A DNA stretch of 21,480 bases, taken from assembly GCA_900555075.1 (NCBI GenBank), contig USJO01000021.1, positions 1 through 21,480 on the forward strand, given 5' to 3'. A program made the position numbers and the translations under genes. Every line of letters begins with the position of its first letter. Positions within the stretch are counted from its first letter, which is position 1. The notes under the pieces are model-generated. The model did not search any database. It saw only the letters and a program-made list of their open reading frames with translations, and was not told the DNA's origin. The stretch is from an uncultured Clostridium sp. GTDB lineage: Bacteria; Bacillota; Clostridia; TANB77; CAG-508. Of the stretch, positions 1 through 7,931 are shown piece by piece.

Positions 1-2
1 TT

Positions 3-61
3 CTGTCCACATTATTTATACTATGTGGACAAGTCGTGAACAAATTGTCATCTGTGGACAA
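3..61. repeat. Cluster of three TGTCCACA/TGTGGACA motifs
   Basis: The octamer TGTCCACA lies at 4-11 and its reverse complement TGTGGACA at 24-31 and 53-60. The first two form an inverted repeat with a 12-base spacer. The two right-hand copies extend to TTGTCCACA on the minus strand, one mismatch from the DnaA-box consensus TTATCCACA. They could be DnaA-type boxes, an operator, or decayed repeat material. The window starts here, so the gene to the left is unknown. The repeats are seen directly; a DnaA role is only inferred. Confidence 0.5.
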
Positions 62-115
62 ATTTATCATTTTTTCTATTTCTATCAATTCCTTATTTTA
101 TAAGGGTTTGCGAGG

Positions 116-160
116 TTATTTACCACAACAGTTTTTGTGCTTTTTGCCACTTCCACATGG
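116..160 (-). pseudogene. Remnant of a secA 3' end (SEC-C motif)
   Basis: The minus strand reads PCGSGKKHKNCCGK and then TAA, matching the last residues of the SecA in this window (PCGSGKKYKNCCGK). At DNA level 91-160 matches 1420-1489 at 66 of 70 positions, including non-coding bases past the stop codon. Upstream of the motif the frame runs only about 18 codons further before a stop, with no start codon, and no longer resembles SecA. It is best read as a broken duplicate of the secA tail and not a working gene. Confidence 0.75.
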
Positions 161-260
161 TAAGATATTAAAACAACCTTGTAATTTTTTCCTTTTTAAT
201 TGGTGTTTTTTATTTTAAATCTATATTTTTTTATTAAAATATTGCAAGTTTTTATTCAAC

Positions 261-282
261 AACTTATCTAATAACTTATCTA
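261..282. repeat. Tandem AACTTATCTA repeat, left copy
   Basis: AACTTATCTA occurs at 261-270 and 273-282. The same decamer occurs twice more at 1341-1350 and 1352-1361 in the same orientation. The two pairs bracket the two acetyltransferase genes. The function is unknown; they may mark the ends of an inserted segment or be operator half-sites spaced one helical turn apart. Confidence 0.6.
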
Positions 283-299
283 AAAAAATTTATTTTTTA

Positions 300-782
300 T
301 TACAGCTTTTTAATATCGGTATACATTCTAGGATGATATCCTTTTTTATTATAAAAATTAATAGCATTTTCATTATAAGCAAAAACATCAACCAAAACAT
401 ATTCACAATTATTAAACTTAAAATATTCTTCCAACTTATCCATTAAAGCTTGTCCAACACCTTTACTTCTTATTTTAGATGTAACTATTAATTCGGTAAT
501 TATCCCTCTTTTAGGACATTTATAATCTAAATAATCATATTCTTCATATGGAGGAATCGTACCCATAATAAGTCCAATTGTTTTGTCATTTTCAATTGCT
601 AAATAGCATTTACCATTATTCTTATTAACTTCTTCTAAATCGACTAATGCCATCTTCTCATGATATTCAGGATGAACTTGATCTAACTCATCTTTATCAA
701 TAGATACAATATATTCTTCAAGTTCTGTTAATAAACTTCTCACGTCTTCAAGATATTTTTCTTCATATTCTATTATTTGCAT
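300..782 (-). CDS. GNAT family N-acetyltransferase
   Basis: This 160-residue protein has the length and layout of a single-domain GCN5-related N-acetyltransferase, which moves an acetyl group from acetyl-CoA to an amine. Motif A is clear: the strand ITELIVTSKIR is followed by the acetyl-CoA pyrophosphate loop RSKGVGQAL (about residues 104-112) and a helix. The C-terminal part, NENAINFYNKKGY, is the usual motif B with the conserved Asn and Tyr. The substrate cannot be told from sequence. The ATG is preceded by AGAGGTGG at good spacing. It lies 12 bases after the stop of a second acetyltransferase gene, so the two are probably co-transcribed from the promoter at 1296-1304. The pair sits between duplicated scraps of secA 3' sequence, which suggests a recent insertion. 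Confidence 0.88.
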   Translation of the reverse strand: MQIIEYEEKYLEDVRSLLTELEEYIVSIDKDELDQVHPEYHEKMALVDLEEVNKNNGKCYLAIENDKTIGLIMGTIPPYEEYDYLDYKCPKRGIITELIVTSKIRSKGVGQALMDKLEEYFKFNNCEYVLVDVFAYNENAINFYNKKGYHPRMYTDIKKL

Positions 783-794
783 AATTAGCCACCT

Positions 795-1271
795 CTATTT
801 ATTGTTAAAAATGAATACATCCTCTATTCCATCATTTTTAGTTATATAATTTCCATTAGTATATTCTGATATTATATTTTTCCAAAATGAATATGCGGTA
901 GGATTGTTTTCCATTGGTTGGACCTCCCAATCACCCCTAAATTTTTCAAATATTTCGTAAGCGACTCTTTTCCCAATATGATTTCTCCTAAATCTTGGCA
1001 TTATTAAGAATTCGGCAATACACTTGCCATTTTTATTAAATTTTAAATTTTCATTTACCATAACCATTCCTACATATGTTTTTCCACTTTTAATAAAATA
1101 TGCACTTCGATCCTCATCAGTAAAGTAATTATCAAACCATCTATATTCAAATATACATTCCTCATTTACATCATTATCAATATATTGCGAACCATCATAT
1201 AAGGAATATTGTAACAATTTATATAATTTTTCTTTTTCTTGATGTTTTACATCAATTATTTTGTAATTCAT
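795..1271 (-). CDS. GNAT family N-acetyltransferase
   Basis: A 158-residue single-domain acetyltransferase. The core strand AEFLIMPRFRR is followed by a CoA-binding turn, NHIGKRVAYEIF, and then by NNPTAYSFWKNII, the usual C-terminal helix. It resembles the RimI-like predicted acetyltransferases that retain only G-K in the Q/RxxGxG loop. The substrate is unknown. The frame is open to a TTG at 1283, but the ATG at 1271 is preferred because GGTGAT lies 6 bases upstream of it. It is the first gene of a two-gene unit, with an extended -10 promoter directly upstream. Confidence 0.82.
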   Translation of the reverse strand: MNYKIIDVKHQEKEKLYKLLQYSLYDGSQYIDNDVNEECIFEYRWFDNYFTDEDRSAYFIKSGKTYVGMVMVNENLKFNKNGKCIAEFLIMPRFRRNHIGKRVAYEIFEKFRGDWEVQPMENNPTAYSFWKNIISEYTNGNYITKNDGIEDVFIFNNK

Positions 1272-1295
1272 TATAATCACCAACTTTCACATATT

Positions 1296-1304
1296 ATTAT
1301 ATCA
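1296..1304 (-). promoter_or_regulatory. Extended -10 promoter of the acetyltransferase pair
   Basis: The minus strand reads TGATATAAT, a perfect extended -10 (TGnTATAAT), 25 bases upstream of the ATG at 1271. No good -35 is seen at 17 bp spacing, as is common for extended -10 promoters. Confidence 0.5.
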
Positions 1305-1340
1305 TACAATGTACTTGCATTTTGTTAAAGTTAGTAAAAA

Positions 1341-1361
1341 AACTTATCTAAAACTTATCTA
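1341..1361. repeat. Tandem AACTTATCTA repeat, right copy
   Basis: Two copies of AACTTATCTA at 1341-1350 and 1352-1361, start-to-start 11 bases, match the pair at 261-282. They lie upstream of the acetyltransferase promoter and downstream of secA. Confidence 0.6.
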
Positions 1362-1404
1362 AACGCCTTTTTTGAGGTGAAATTACCTAAAAATTGTAAG
1401 TAGT

Positions 1405-1449
1405 AATAACCTCGCAAGCCCTTTATTTATAAGGGTTTGCGAGGTTATT
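1405..1449 (-). terminator. Long hairpin overlapping the secA stop codon
   Basis: Arms 1405-1423 and 1431-1449 pair over 19 positions with a 7-base loop. Every pair is Watson-Crick except 1418/1436, which is G-U in plus-strand RNA and A-C in minus-strand RNA. The TAA of secA (1445-1447) lies inside the stem. On the minus strand the stem is followed by a T-rich but broken tract. It probably acts as the secA terminator or 3' stabiliser. The right arm and SecA coding end are duplicated at 91-160, but the left arm is not. Confidence 0.6.
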
Positions 1450-4172
1450 TACCACAACAGTTTTTGTACTTTTTGCCACTTCCACAAGGACATAGGTCAT
1501 TTCTTCCTACTTGTGGACCGTTATTTCGCACAGTTGTATTGTTTTGAGTTGTTTTGTTTGTTTTTACTTCTTGGGTGTTTTTGAGTCCTTCTCCTGTTAT
1601 CTTTACTGTTTGTTTTCTTTCTACTTTTTGTATTCCTTTTAGGTGTAGCAACAATTTCACAACATCTATTTTTATGTCGTTTACCATTTGATCAAACATA
1701 TCAAAGCCCTCTATTTTATATTGTGCAACAGGGTCTTTTTGACCATATGCACGAAGCCCTATTCCATCTTTTAGTTCGTCCATTGCGTCTATGTGATCCA
1801 TCCATTTTTGGTCAACTACTTTTAGCATAACTACTCTTTCTATTTCTCTTATTTGCTCTTCTCCTATTTCTTTTGCTTTTGCTTCATAGTTTACTATAAC
1901 TTTGTTATATAACTCTTCTATAAGTTCTGATGTATTTTCATTTATTTCACTTAAGTCTATGTCTAATATTGATTTTACTTCTGTTTTTAGTCCTTCTTTA
2001 TCTAATCCTTCTTCGTTTTCGTGTGTTGTTATTATTTCTTCTATTACTGAATGCATCATCTTCTGTATTTTCTCTTTTAGGTTTTCTCCATCTAAAACTT
2101 CTCTTCTTTGTTTATAGATTATTTCTCTTTGTGTGTTCATGACATCATCATATTGAAGCACATGCTTTCTTATACTGAAGTGCTTTCCTTCTACCCTTTT
2201 TTGTGCATTTTCAACAGTTTTTGAGAGTAAGCCCATCTCTATTGGCATATCTTCATCTGCTTTTAGAGTGTTATATACACTTGTTATCATATCTCCACCA
2301 AAAATTTTCATTAGGTCATCGTCTAGTGCTATATAAAATCTTGATTCTCCTGGGTCTCCCTGTCTACCACTTCTTCCTCTTAGCTGGTTATCAATTCTTC
2401 TTGATTCATGTCTTTCTGTTCCTATGATTTTTAGACCTCCTGCTAGCAGTACCTTTTCTTTTTCTTCTTTTATTTTTTTCTCAAATTTTTCTTGGATATT
2501 ATTAAATGCTTTTCTTGCTTCTATTATTTGTTCATCATCTGTTTCATTGTGTGCATTGGCTTGTTCTATTAGTTCATCTGGATATCCCTGTTTTCTCATT
2601 TCTTGTTTTGCTAAAAATTCTGAGTTTCCGACCTAGCATTATATCTGTACCACGCCCTGCCATGTTTGTTGCTATTGTAACCGCTCCATATTTTCCTGCT
2701 TGTGCAATTATTTCAGCTTCTTTTTCATGGTATTTTGCATTTAATACCTCATGCTTTACTCCTTCGCGCTTTAAAATATCACTTAATTTTTCTGAATTTT
2801 CAATTGATACTGTACCAACTAAAACTGGTTGACCTTTGCTATGGCTGTTTTTTATATCTTGTACCACTGCTCTAAATTTTGCTTTTTCATTTTTGTATAT
2901 GATGTCATTTAGGTCCTGTCTTATCATTGGCTTGTTTGTTGGTATTGAGATAACATCTAAATTATATATCTCTCTAAATTCTGTCTCTTCTGTCATAGCT
3001 GTACCTGTCATACCCGCTAGTTTGTTATACATTCTAAAATAATTCTGGAAGGTTATTGTTGCAAGTGTCTTTGATTCATTTGCAATTTTAACATGTTCTT
3101 TTGCTTCTATTGCTTGATGTAAACCATCACTATATCTTCTTCCATACATTATTCTTCCTGTGAATTCATCTACAATTAGGACTTCTCCATCCTTAACAAT
3201 GTAGTCTATGTCCTTTTTCATAATACCATATGCATGTAAGGCTTTGTTTATATGGTGGACTATATCGGAATTATCTATGTCGTTTAAATTCTCTAACTTA
3301 AAATATTCTTCCGCCTTTTTTGTTCCTTTTTCTGTAAGTGTTGCAGATTTTGCTTTTAAATCTATTACATAGTCATATTTTTCATTGTCTTCGGCTTGCT
3401 CTATGTCTTTGCTATCTTCTTCTATTATTGTTTTAGATTTTAATCTTTTTACAAAGTCATCAGCTTTACTATATAAATCTGAACTTTCTGCTACTGTTCC
3501 AGATATAATAAGTGGAGTACGAGCCTCATCTATTAAAATACTATCTATTTCGTCTACTATTGCATAATTTAATTCTCTTTGAACCATTTCTTCTTTGTTA
3601 ATAACCATATTATCTCTCAAATAGTCAAATCCATATTCGTTATTTGTACCATAAGTAATGTCTGCTGCATATGCTTCTTTCTTTTTTTCTGGATTCATTC
3701 CTGCAATTACTAAGCCTACTGTTAGTCCTAAGAATTTGTATAGTTTTCCCATCCATTCACTATCTCTTTTTGCTAAGTAATCATTTACTGTAACAATATG
3801 TACGCCTTTTCCTGTAAGTGCATTTAGATATACTGGTAAAGTTGCAACCAAAGTTTTACCTTCCCCTGTTTTCATTTCAGCAATTCTTCCTTGATGAAGT
3901 ATAATTCCTCCTATTAATTGAACATCAAAATGTCTCATACCTAATACTCTTTTTGAAGCTTCTCTTACAACTGCAAAAGCTTCTGGTAAAATTTCATCTA
4001 ATGTTTTACCGTTTTGTAGTCTTTCTTTAAATTTATCTGTTTTTTCTCTTAATTCTGCATCTGTTAATTTTTCTACTTCTGGTTCTAAGCTATTTATTTT
4101 TTCTACAATTGGCATTACTCTTTGAACTTCTTTTTCACTATATGATTTAAAAATTTTACTAAATATTCCCAT
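1445..4172 (-). CDS. secA: SecA preprotein translocase ATPase, frameshifted near 2630
   Basis: SecA drives export of unfolded preproteins through SecYEG by ATP hydrolysis at the membrane. The first frame, from ATG 4172, holds the Walker A MKTGEGKT (residues 100-107), the DEID box (207-210), the preprotein-crosslinking region and ATNMAGRGTDIMLG. The second frame continues with HESRRIDNQLRGRSGRQGD, the scaffold and wing domains, and a C-terminal zinc-binding SEC-C motif, CPCGSGKKYKNCC. The two join if the single base at 2630 is dropped, restoring LGGNSEFLAKQE. The joined product is about 908 residues, normal for the family. SecA is essential, so a sequencing or assembly error is likelier than real loss. 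The ATG at 4172 is preferred because the upstream in-frame ATG at 4208 overlaps the -10 box. Confidence 0.93.
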
Positions 4173-4207
4173 TTGTCTACCTGCCTTTTTATATTTATAT
4201 CTATACA

Positions 4208-4236
4208 TTTATATCATAAATTATCATATCTTTCAA
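4208..4236 (-). promoter_or_regulatory. Sigma-A promoter of secA
   Basis: On the minus strand, TTGAAA (4231-4236) and TATAAA (4208-4213) are separated by exactly 17 bases, with a TG one base before the -10. It lies about 36 bases upstream of the chosen secA start. Confidence 0.65.
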
Positions 4237-4274
4237 GTTTTTACATAGAATTAAGTAAAAAGTGAGGAATTATT

Positions 4275-4814
4275 ATGTTTGTTTGTAATGTTAAGTTGAG
4301 TAGTAAGAGTATTGTGAAATTTTCTCTTATTGTAATTAGTATAATTGTTGTTATTTTTTTCATTATCTCTCTTTACAAAATTTTAAACAGTAATTTTAAA
4401 GTTAATGATGAAGTTGTTGAGCCTGATGTTGCATATTTAAGCACTGAAGAATATACCAATGTTTTAAAAAGTGTGTATGAGAATTTAGATACATATGTTG
4501 GGCAAAGAATTTGCTTTTCCGGCTATGTTTATAGAAATTTAGACTTTTCTGAAAATGAGTTTGTTCTAGCAAGAGATATGCAAGTATCAGGAAGTAGTAA
4601 GACCTTAATTGTTGGCTTTTTATGTTCTCACAAGGATGCACAAAGTTTTACAGATGGTAGTTGGGTAAAAGTCACTGGAGAAATATCAAAAGGAAACTAC
4701 CATGGCGAAGTTCCCATTATTAAAATAACCAAAATAGAAGCAATAGAAAAGCCATTAGACGAATTTGTTCTTCCACCTGATTCCACCTACATTCCAACTG
4801 GCATAATATACTAA
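4275..4814 (+). CDS. Membrane-anchored protein with DUF1980/YcgQ-like C-terminal domain
   Basis: A 179-residue protein with one hydrophobic segment near the N-terminus (about residues 15-35, IVKFSLIVISIIVVIFFIIS), so it is probably anchored with its C-terminal domain outside. The domain from about residue 70 runs VGQRICFSGYVYR, then ENEFVLARDMQ, LIVGFL, and GSWVKVTGEI. This pattern resembles the C-terminal domain of YcgQ/TIGR03943 (DUF1980) proteins, which look like an OB-type beta barrel, but the usual cysteine pair after the LAR strand is missing (VSGSS instead). No adjacent YcgR-type permease is seen. GAGG precedes the ATG. It is the only plus-strand gene in the left 19 kb and diverges from secA. 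The family assignment is from remembered pattern and is moderate; the function is unknown. Confidence 0.75.
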   Translation: MFVCNVKLSSKSIVKFSLIVISIIVVIFFIISLYKILNSNFKVNDEVVEPDVAYLSTEEYTNVLKSVYENLDTYVGQRICFSGYVYRNLDFSENEFVLARDMQVSGSSKTLIVGFLCSHKDAQSFTDGSWVKVTGEISKGNYHGEVPIIKITKIEAIEKPLDEFVLPPDSTYIPTGIIY

Positions 4815-4816
4815 AA

Positions 4817-4840
4817 GCCAAAGAGCAAAAACTCTTTGGC
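4817..4840. terminator. Rho-independent terminator between convergent genes
   Basis: GCCAAAGAG (4817-4825) pairs perfectly with CTCTTTGGC (4832-4840) across a 6-base loop. On the minus strand it is followed by TTTTAG, so it fits best as the yitT terminator, 5 bases after its stop codon. It may also stop the plus-strand gene ending at 4814. Confidence 0.8.
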
Positions 4841-4845
4841 ACATA

Positions 4846-5715
4846 TTATGTTTCTTTAAAACCTTTTCCATAAACCTCCCTTGCATTTGAAATAATTACA
4901 AATGCTGTTGGGTCTATTTTCTCTATTAACTTTCGTGCTTCTACTATTTCTGATCTTGACATTATGCATAATAATAGTTTTTTCTCTTCTTTTGTATACA
5001 TTCCTTCTCCATATAAGGCTGTTGTTCCTCTTCGAAGTTCTTCATTGATTTTTTTTGAAATTTCCTCCCACTTTGGAGATATTATAATTAACATTTTTGT
5101 AAAATTTATTCCTTCAAAGAAAATATCTAATATTTTTCCTAGTATATATATAGCTAATGCAGAGTATAATCCAACCTCTATATCTTTAAAGAAAAATGTA
5201 TTTGCTATAATAATTATGGTGTCTAGAGTAACTATTAATGAGCCTGTTTTTAAGTGTGGCTTAAAACTACGAATTATATTAGCTAATAAATCTGTTCCTC
5301 CTGTAGAGCCATTTACTTTAAGCACCATTGCTGTTCCTATTCCTACAATAACTGAACCATATAAGAAGGCTAAAAATCTATCCTCTGTAATAGGGTTTAT
5401 TTTTTCAAATGCATTTAAAAAGATTGATAAAAATATTGTTCCGATTACTGCTTTAGCAAAAAATTCTTTTCCAACTTTGAAATATGCTATTATGAATAAT
5501 GGTATATTTAATAAGAGTATTGTTGTTCCTACTGGTACTTTCAGTATATAATATATTATTATCGCTATACCTGAAAATCCTCCAGTTGAGAGCTGATTTG
5601 GAAGCAAAAACAATTCTAACCCTGCTGCCATAATTATTGTACCAATAGCAATTCTAAAAAAGTCTGATATAAAGTCTCTTGTTTTAATTATGTTTCTTTT
5701 CGACTTAAATTTCAT
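4846..5715 (-). CDS. YitT family integral membrane protein
   Basis: This 289-residue protein matches the YitT/YqfU family in length and layout: five or six membrane segments in the first 200 residues (DUF161-type repeats) and a cytoplasmic DUF2179 domain at the end. Family signatures are PNQLSTGGFSG near residues 40-50, GSTGGTDLLA near 132-141, GLYSALAIYI, and, in the DUF2179 domain, RGTTALYGEGMYT and SNAREVYGKGF at the C-terminus. The family's transport substrate is not established. AAGGGGG precedes the ATG. It follows the UDP-sugar pyrophosphorylase gene by 39 bases with no terminator between, so the two are probably one transcript ending at the hairpin at 4817-4840. Confidence 0.92.
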   Translation of the reverse strand: MKFKSKRNIIKTRDFISDFFRIAIGTIIMAAGLELFLLPNQLSTGGFSGIAIIIYYILKVPVGTTILLLNIPLFIIAYFKVGKEFFAKAVIGTIFLSIFLNAFEKINPITEDRFLAFLYGSVIVGIGTAMVLKVNGSTGGTDLLANIIRSFKPHLKTGSLIVTLDTIIIIANTFFFKDIEVGLYSALAIYILGKILDIFFEGINFTKMLIIISPKWEEISKKINEELRRGTTALYGEGMYTKEEKKLLLCIMSRSEIVEARKLIEKIDPTAFVIISNAREVYGKGFKET

Positions 5716-5754
5716 TTTTTGCCCCCTTTTATATTCTTCATATTTTTTCTGTTT

Positions 5755-6981
5755 TTATGTGTTCTTCTTCATAAAATCTTCATACAATTTTTTTGCAGTT
5801 TTTGGACTATCTACTCCCTCTGCATTCTTTATTGGTGCAAAGTTCTCTTCTCTTTTTCCCCTTAATATGGCTATTTCATCGAATAAACAAAAACTATCAA
5901 ATATAAATTTTTCAAATTTGTAACAATTGGGTTCCTCTAGCTTTACAAGATTTCCATCTTTATCAATAAATTCTGCTTTTTTTTCTGCGACGTGATATTT
6001 AAGTTCCTTGGTACTTGCTTTTTCTATTGCTTCTATATTAAATAAATTGCACATTATATGAGATTCACCATATAATATTTCTCCATTTTCATTTACTGCA
6101 AGTCTCATTTCTTCTGGAATTTCTGTATATTCTATTACTTTAACCTTTCCATTTTTTTTGCAAAGAACTCCAACTCTTTCTTGTGGATTGTTCTTCAATA
6201 CTGTCCTTGTTGCAATTTTTACTTGTTTTTCAATTGCTAAGCCTAGCAAAAGTGTATCTACATATTTTGCTAATAAATTATCAACTGAACCTATAAATAT
6301 CCATTCAATTTTCTTTTTTTTAAGCTCATCTAAGATACCTTTTTCTGCCATTGAATAAAATATCCCACCATTTCCATCTGATGCCTGTTTTATTAATCCA
6401 TCTTTTCCTAATATTAGTTTTCCATTTTTATCCATTAATGGTAGGTCATCTTGTTTAAAGAATTTTATACATTGTTTTGGATAATCAAAGTATTCCTTTT
6501 CTTTAAAAAATGTAATTGTTTCTTCATGGTTTTGTGGACTAGTCATAATATAACAATTCAAGTATATATTATATTTTTCATATGCTTCTTTTAACTTATC
6601 CACAATAACTTCAAAAAGTGACTTGACTTTTGAATTTAACTCTATTTCAAAAGTACCCTTTGGTCCATTATGACCTAATCTAGTTCCTTGTCCCCCCGCC
6701 ATTATTGCAATTGCAAATTTACCAGCTTTAATTGCATCTTCGCCAAGCTTTCTATATTTATTTATTTCATCTTCTTTTAACTTTGCAGGATTTATTGCCT
6801 TTACAGGCTCAATATTTTCTATATTATTAACACATTTTTTATTTATTGCTAATTCATATAGCTCTTGCATCTTTTCAAAATCTATGTTTAATATTTGTTC
6901 TGCCATTTCTTCATTTTCAACATTTATATGCTCTTGATGATATTCTTTTAATAATTTTCTTGCTTCTTCTATTTTATTCAT
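5755..6981 (-). CDS. UDPGP-family UDP-sugar pyrophosphorylase (UAP1-like)
   Basis: A 408-residue nucleotidyltransferase of the eukaryotic-type UDPGP family (PF01704), which makes UDP-GlcNAc, UDP-GalNAc or UDP-glucose from UTP and the sugar 1-phosphate. Signatures are the uridine-binding loop MAGGQGTRLG (residues 94-103) with PKG (107-109), then MTSPQNH, SDGNGGIFYSM (about 201-211), GSVDN (231-235), the sugar-site NLFNI, and KFEKFIFD. GNGG and the late KFEKFIFD motif favour N-acetylhexosamine-1-phosphate as substrate over glucose-1-phosphate, but this is inferred. It is unrelated in sequence to bacterial GlmU and lacks its acetyltransferase half. The start is supported by AAGGAGAGAG upstream and a good promoter at 7016-7044. 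Confidence 0.88.
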   Translation of the reverse strand: MNKIEEARKLLKEYHQEHINVENEEMAEQILNIDFEKMQELYELAINKKCVNNIENIEPVKAINPAKLKEDEINKYRKLGEDAIKAGKFAIAIMAGGQGTRLGHNGPKGTFEIELNSKVKSLFEVIVDKLKEAYEKYNIYLNCYIMTSPQNHEETITFFKEKEYFDYPKQCIKFFKQDDLPLMDKNGKLILGKDGLIKQASDGNGGIFYSMAEKGILDELKKKKIEWIFIGSVDNLLAKYVDTLLLGLAIEKQVKIATRTVLKNNPQERVGVLCKKNGKVKVIEYTEIPEEMRLAVNENGEILYGESHIMCNLFNIEAIEKASTKELKYHVAEKKAEFIDKDGNLVKLEEPNCYKFEKFIFDSFCLFDEIAILRGKREENFAPIKNAEGVDSPKTAKKLYEDFMKKNT

Positions 6982-7015
6982 TTATGACTCTCTCCTTGTG
7001 AAAAACTCCTGATAT

Positions 7016-7044
7016 ACTATATCACGTTTTTATTTTTTTGTCTA
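7016..7044 (-). promoter_or_regulatory. Sigma-A promoter of the UDPGP-yitT unit
   Basis: On the minus strand, TAGACA (7039-7044) and TATAGT (7016-7021) are 17 bases apart, with TG one base before the -10. The ATG at 6981 is 34 bases downstream. Confidence 0.7.
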
Positions 7045-7070
7045 GTTGTTTCATTATCTTTTATAAATGA

Positions 7071-7094
7071 AAGAGACGAACTTGTCCATCTCTT
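7071..7094 (-). terminator. Hairpin downstream of truA, possible terminator
   Basis: In minus-strand RNA, AAGAGATGGA pairs with TTCGTCTCTT around the loop CAAG: 10 pairs including two G-U. In plus-strand RNA the same positions give C-A mismatches, so the structure suits minus-strand transcripts. It lies about 100 bases after the truA stop. The T-tract that follows is weak and interrupted. It may end the long operon. Confidence 0.4.
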
Positions 7095-7196
7095 ATGTAA
7101 ATATTTCTTATTTTATTTTCTAAATGTGTGTACACAGTCTCATATACTCCTCTGAAAAGTAAAATTATTCCCATTTAATACCTTCTAAAAGAAGTT

Positions 7197-7931
7197 TTAA
7201 TAGTAAACTTCTACTAGGTATAATCCATGTGCTGGGAGGGTTTTACCTGCTTTGTTTCTGTCTTTTAAATTTATTATTCTTGGTATTTCTTCTGGATTTA
7301 TTCTCCCTAATCCTACATCTACAATGGTACCCGCTATTATTCTTACCATATTGTACATAAATCCACTTCCTGTAAGTTCTATTATTATTCTTTCTCCCTC
7401 TTGTTTTATTTCGGCTTTGTATATTGTTCTTATTGTATTTTTGCTACTTGTTCCGCTTGCTTTGAAGCCTTTGAAGTCGTGCTCCCCTTCAAAATATTTT
7501 ATTGCTTTTCGCATTTTTTCTACATCTAATTTTTGCGGTATATGACATTCTAGGTCTCTATAAATTGCTGTTCCTTGCTGTGAATTATTTATTATGTATC
7601 TGTATTTTTTGCCTTTACAACTGTATCGTGCATGAAAATCTTCTGATACTTCTTCTGCTTTTTTTATTACTATACTTTTTTTTAGTTTTGAGTTTATTGC
7701 TATTGCAACTTTTTCTATTTCTATGTTGCTGTTTGTTTTAAAGTTTGCAACCTGTCCTAAACTATGAACTCCGCTATCTGTTCTGCCTGAAGCAATTAAT
7801 TCAACATCTTCTCCAGTTATTTCTTTTATTGCTTGTTCTATTTCGCCTTGAATATTTAATTTGGTGGGTTGCTTTTGCCATCCACCAAATTTTTTACCAT
7901 CATACTCTATTATTAATTTTATATTTCTCAT
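7197..7931 (-). CDS. truA: tRNA pseudouridine(38-40) synthase TruA
   Basis: TruA converts uridines 38-40 of the tRNA anticodon arm to pseudouridine. The protein is 244 residues, the family's usual length. The catalytic aspartate is D52 in ASGRTDSGVHS. Other family signatures are YDGKKFGGWQKQP near the N-terminus, the middle block FHARYSCKGKKYRY, and GSGFMYNMVRIIAGT, followed by the C-terminal LPAHGLYL. Its ATG overlaps the TGA of cdaA (ATGA, 7928-7931), so translation is probably coupled. It is the last gene of the long minus-strand operon. Confidence 0.95.
   Translation of the reverse strand: MRNIKLIIEYDGKKFGGWQKQPTKLNIQGEIEQAIKEITGEDVELIASGRTDSGVHSLGQVANFKTNSNIEIEKVAIAINSKLKKSIVIKKAEEVSEDFHARYSCKGKKYRYIINNSQQGTAIYRDLECHIPQKLDVEKMRKAIKYFEGEHDFKGFKASGTSSKNTIRTIYKAEIKQEGERIIIELTGSGFMYNMVRIIAGTIVDVGLGRINPEEIPRIINLKDRNKAGKTLPAHGLYLVEVYY

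Noticed and set aside
36..218. Plus-strand 60-codon frame at the left edge
   Set aside because: It has no ribosome site, is rich in Phe/Leu as expected of AT-rich antisense sequence, and crosses the duplicated secA tail in the wrong strand.
300..1271. GNAT pair as a toxin-antitoxin system
   Set aside because: GNAT toxins pair with a ribbon-helix-helix antitoxin; both genes here are GNAT enzymes and no small DNA-binding partner is present.
1902..2832. Several plus-strand frames opposite secA
   Set aside because: They are antisense shadows of the SecA coding sequence with Ser/Leu/Phe-rich products and no ribosome sites.
6596..6604. Perfect DnaA box TTATCCACA
   Set aside because: It lies inside the UDPGP coding sequence, is single, and is expected by chance in AT-rich DNA.
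7127..7136. 10-bp palindrome TGTGTACACA upstream of the UDPGP promoter
   Set aside because: Too short and too far from the promoter to call an operator without other copies.
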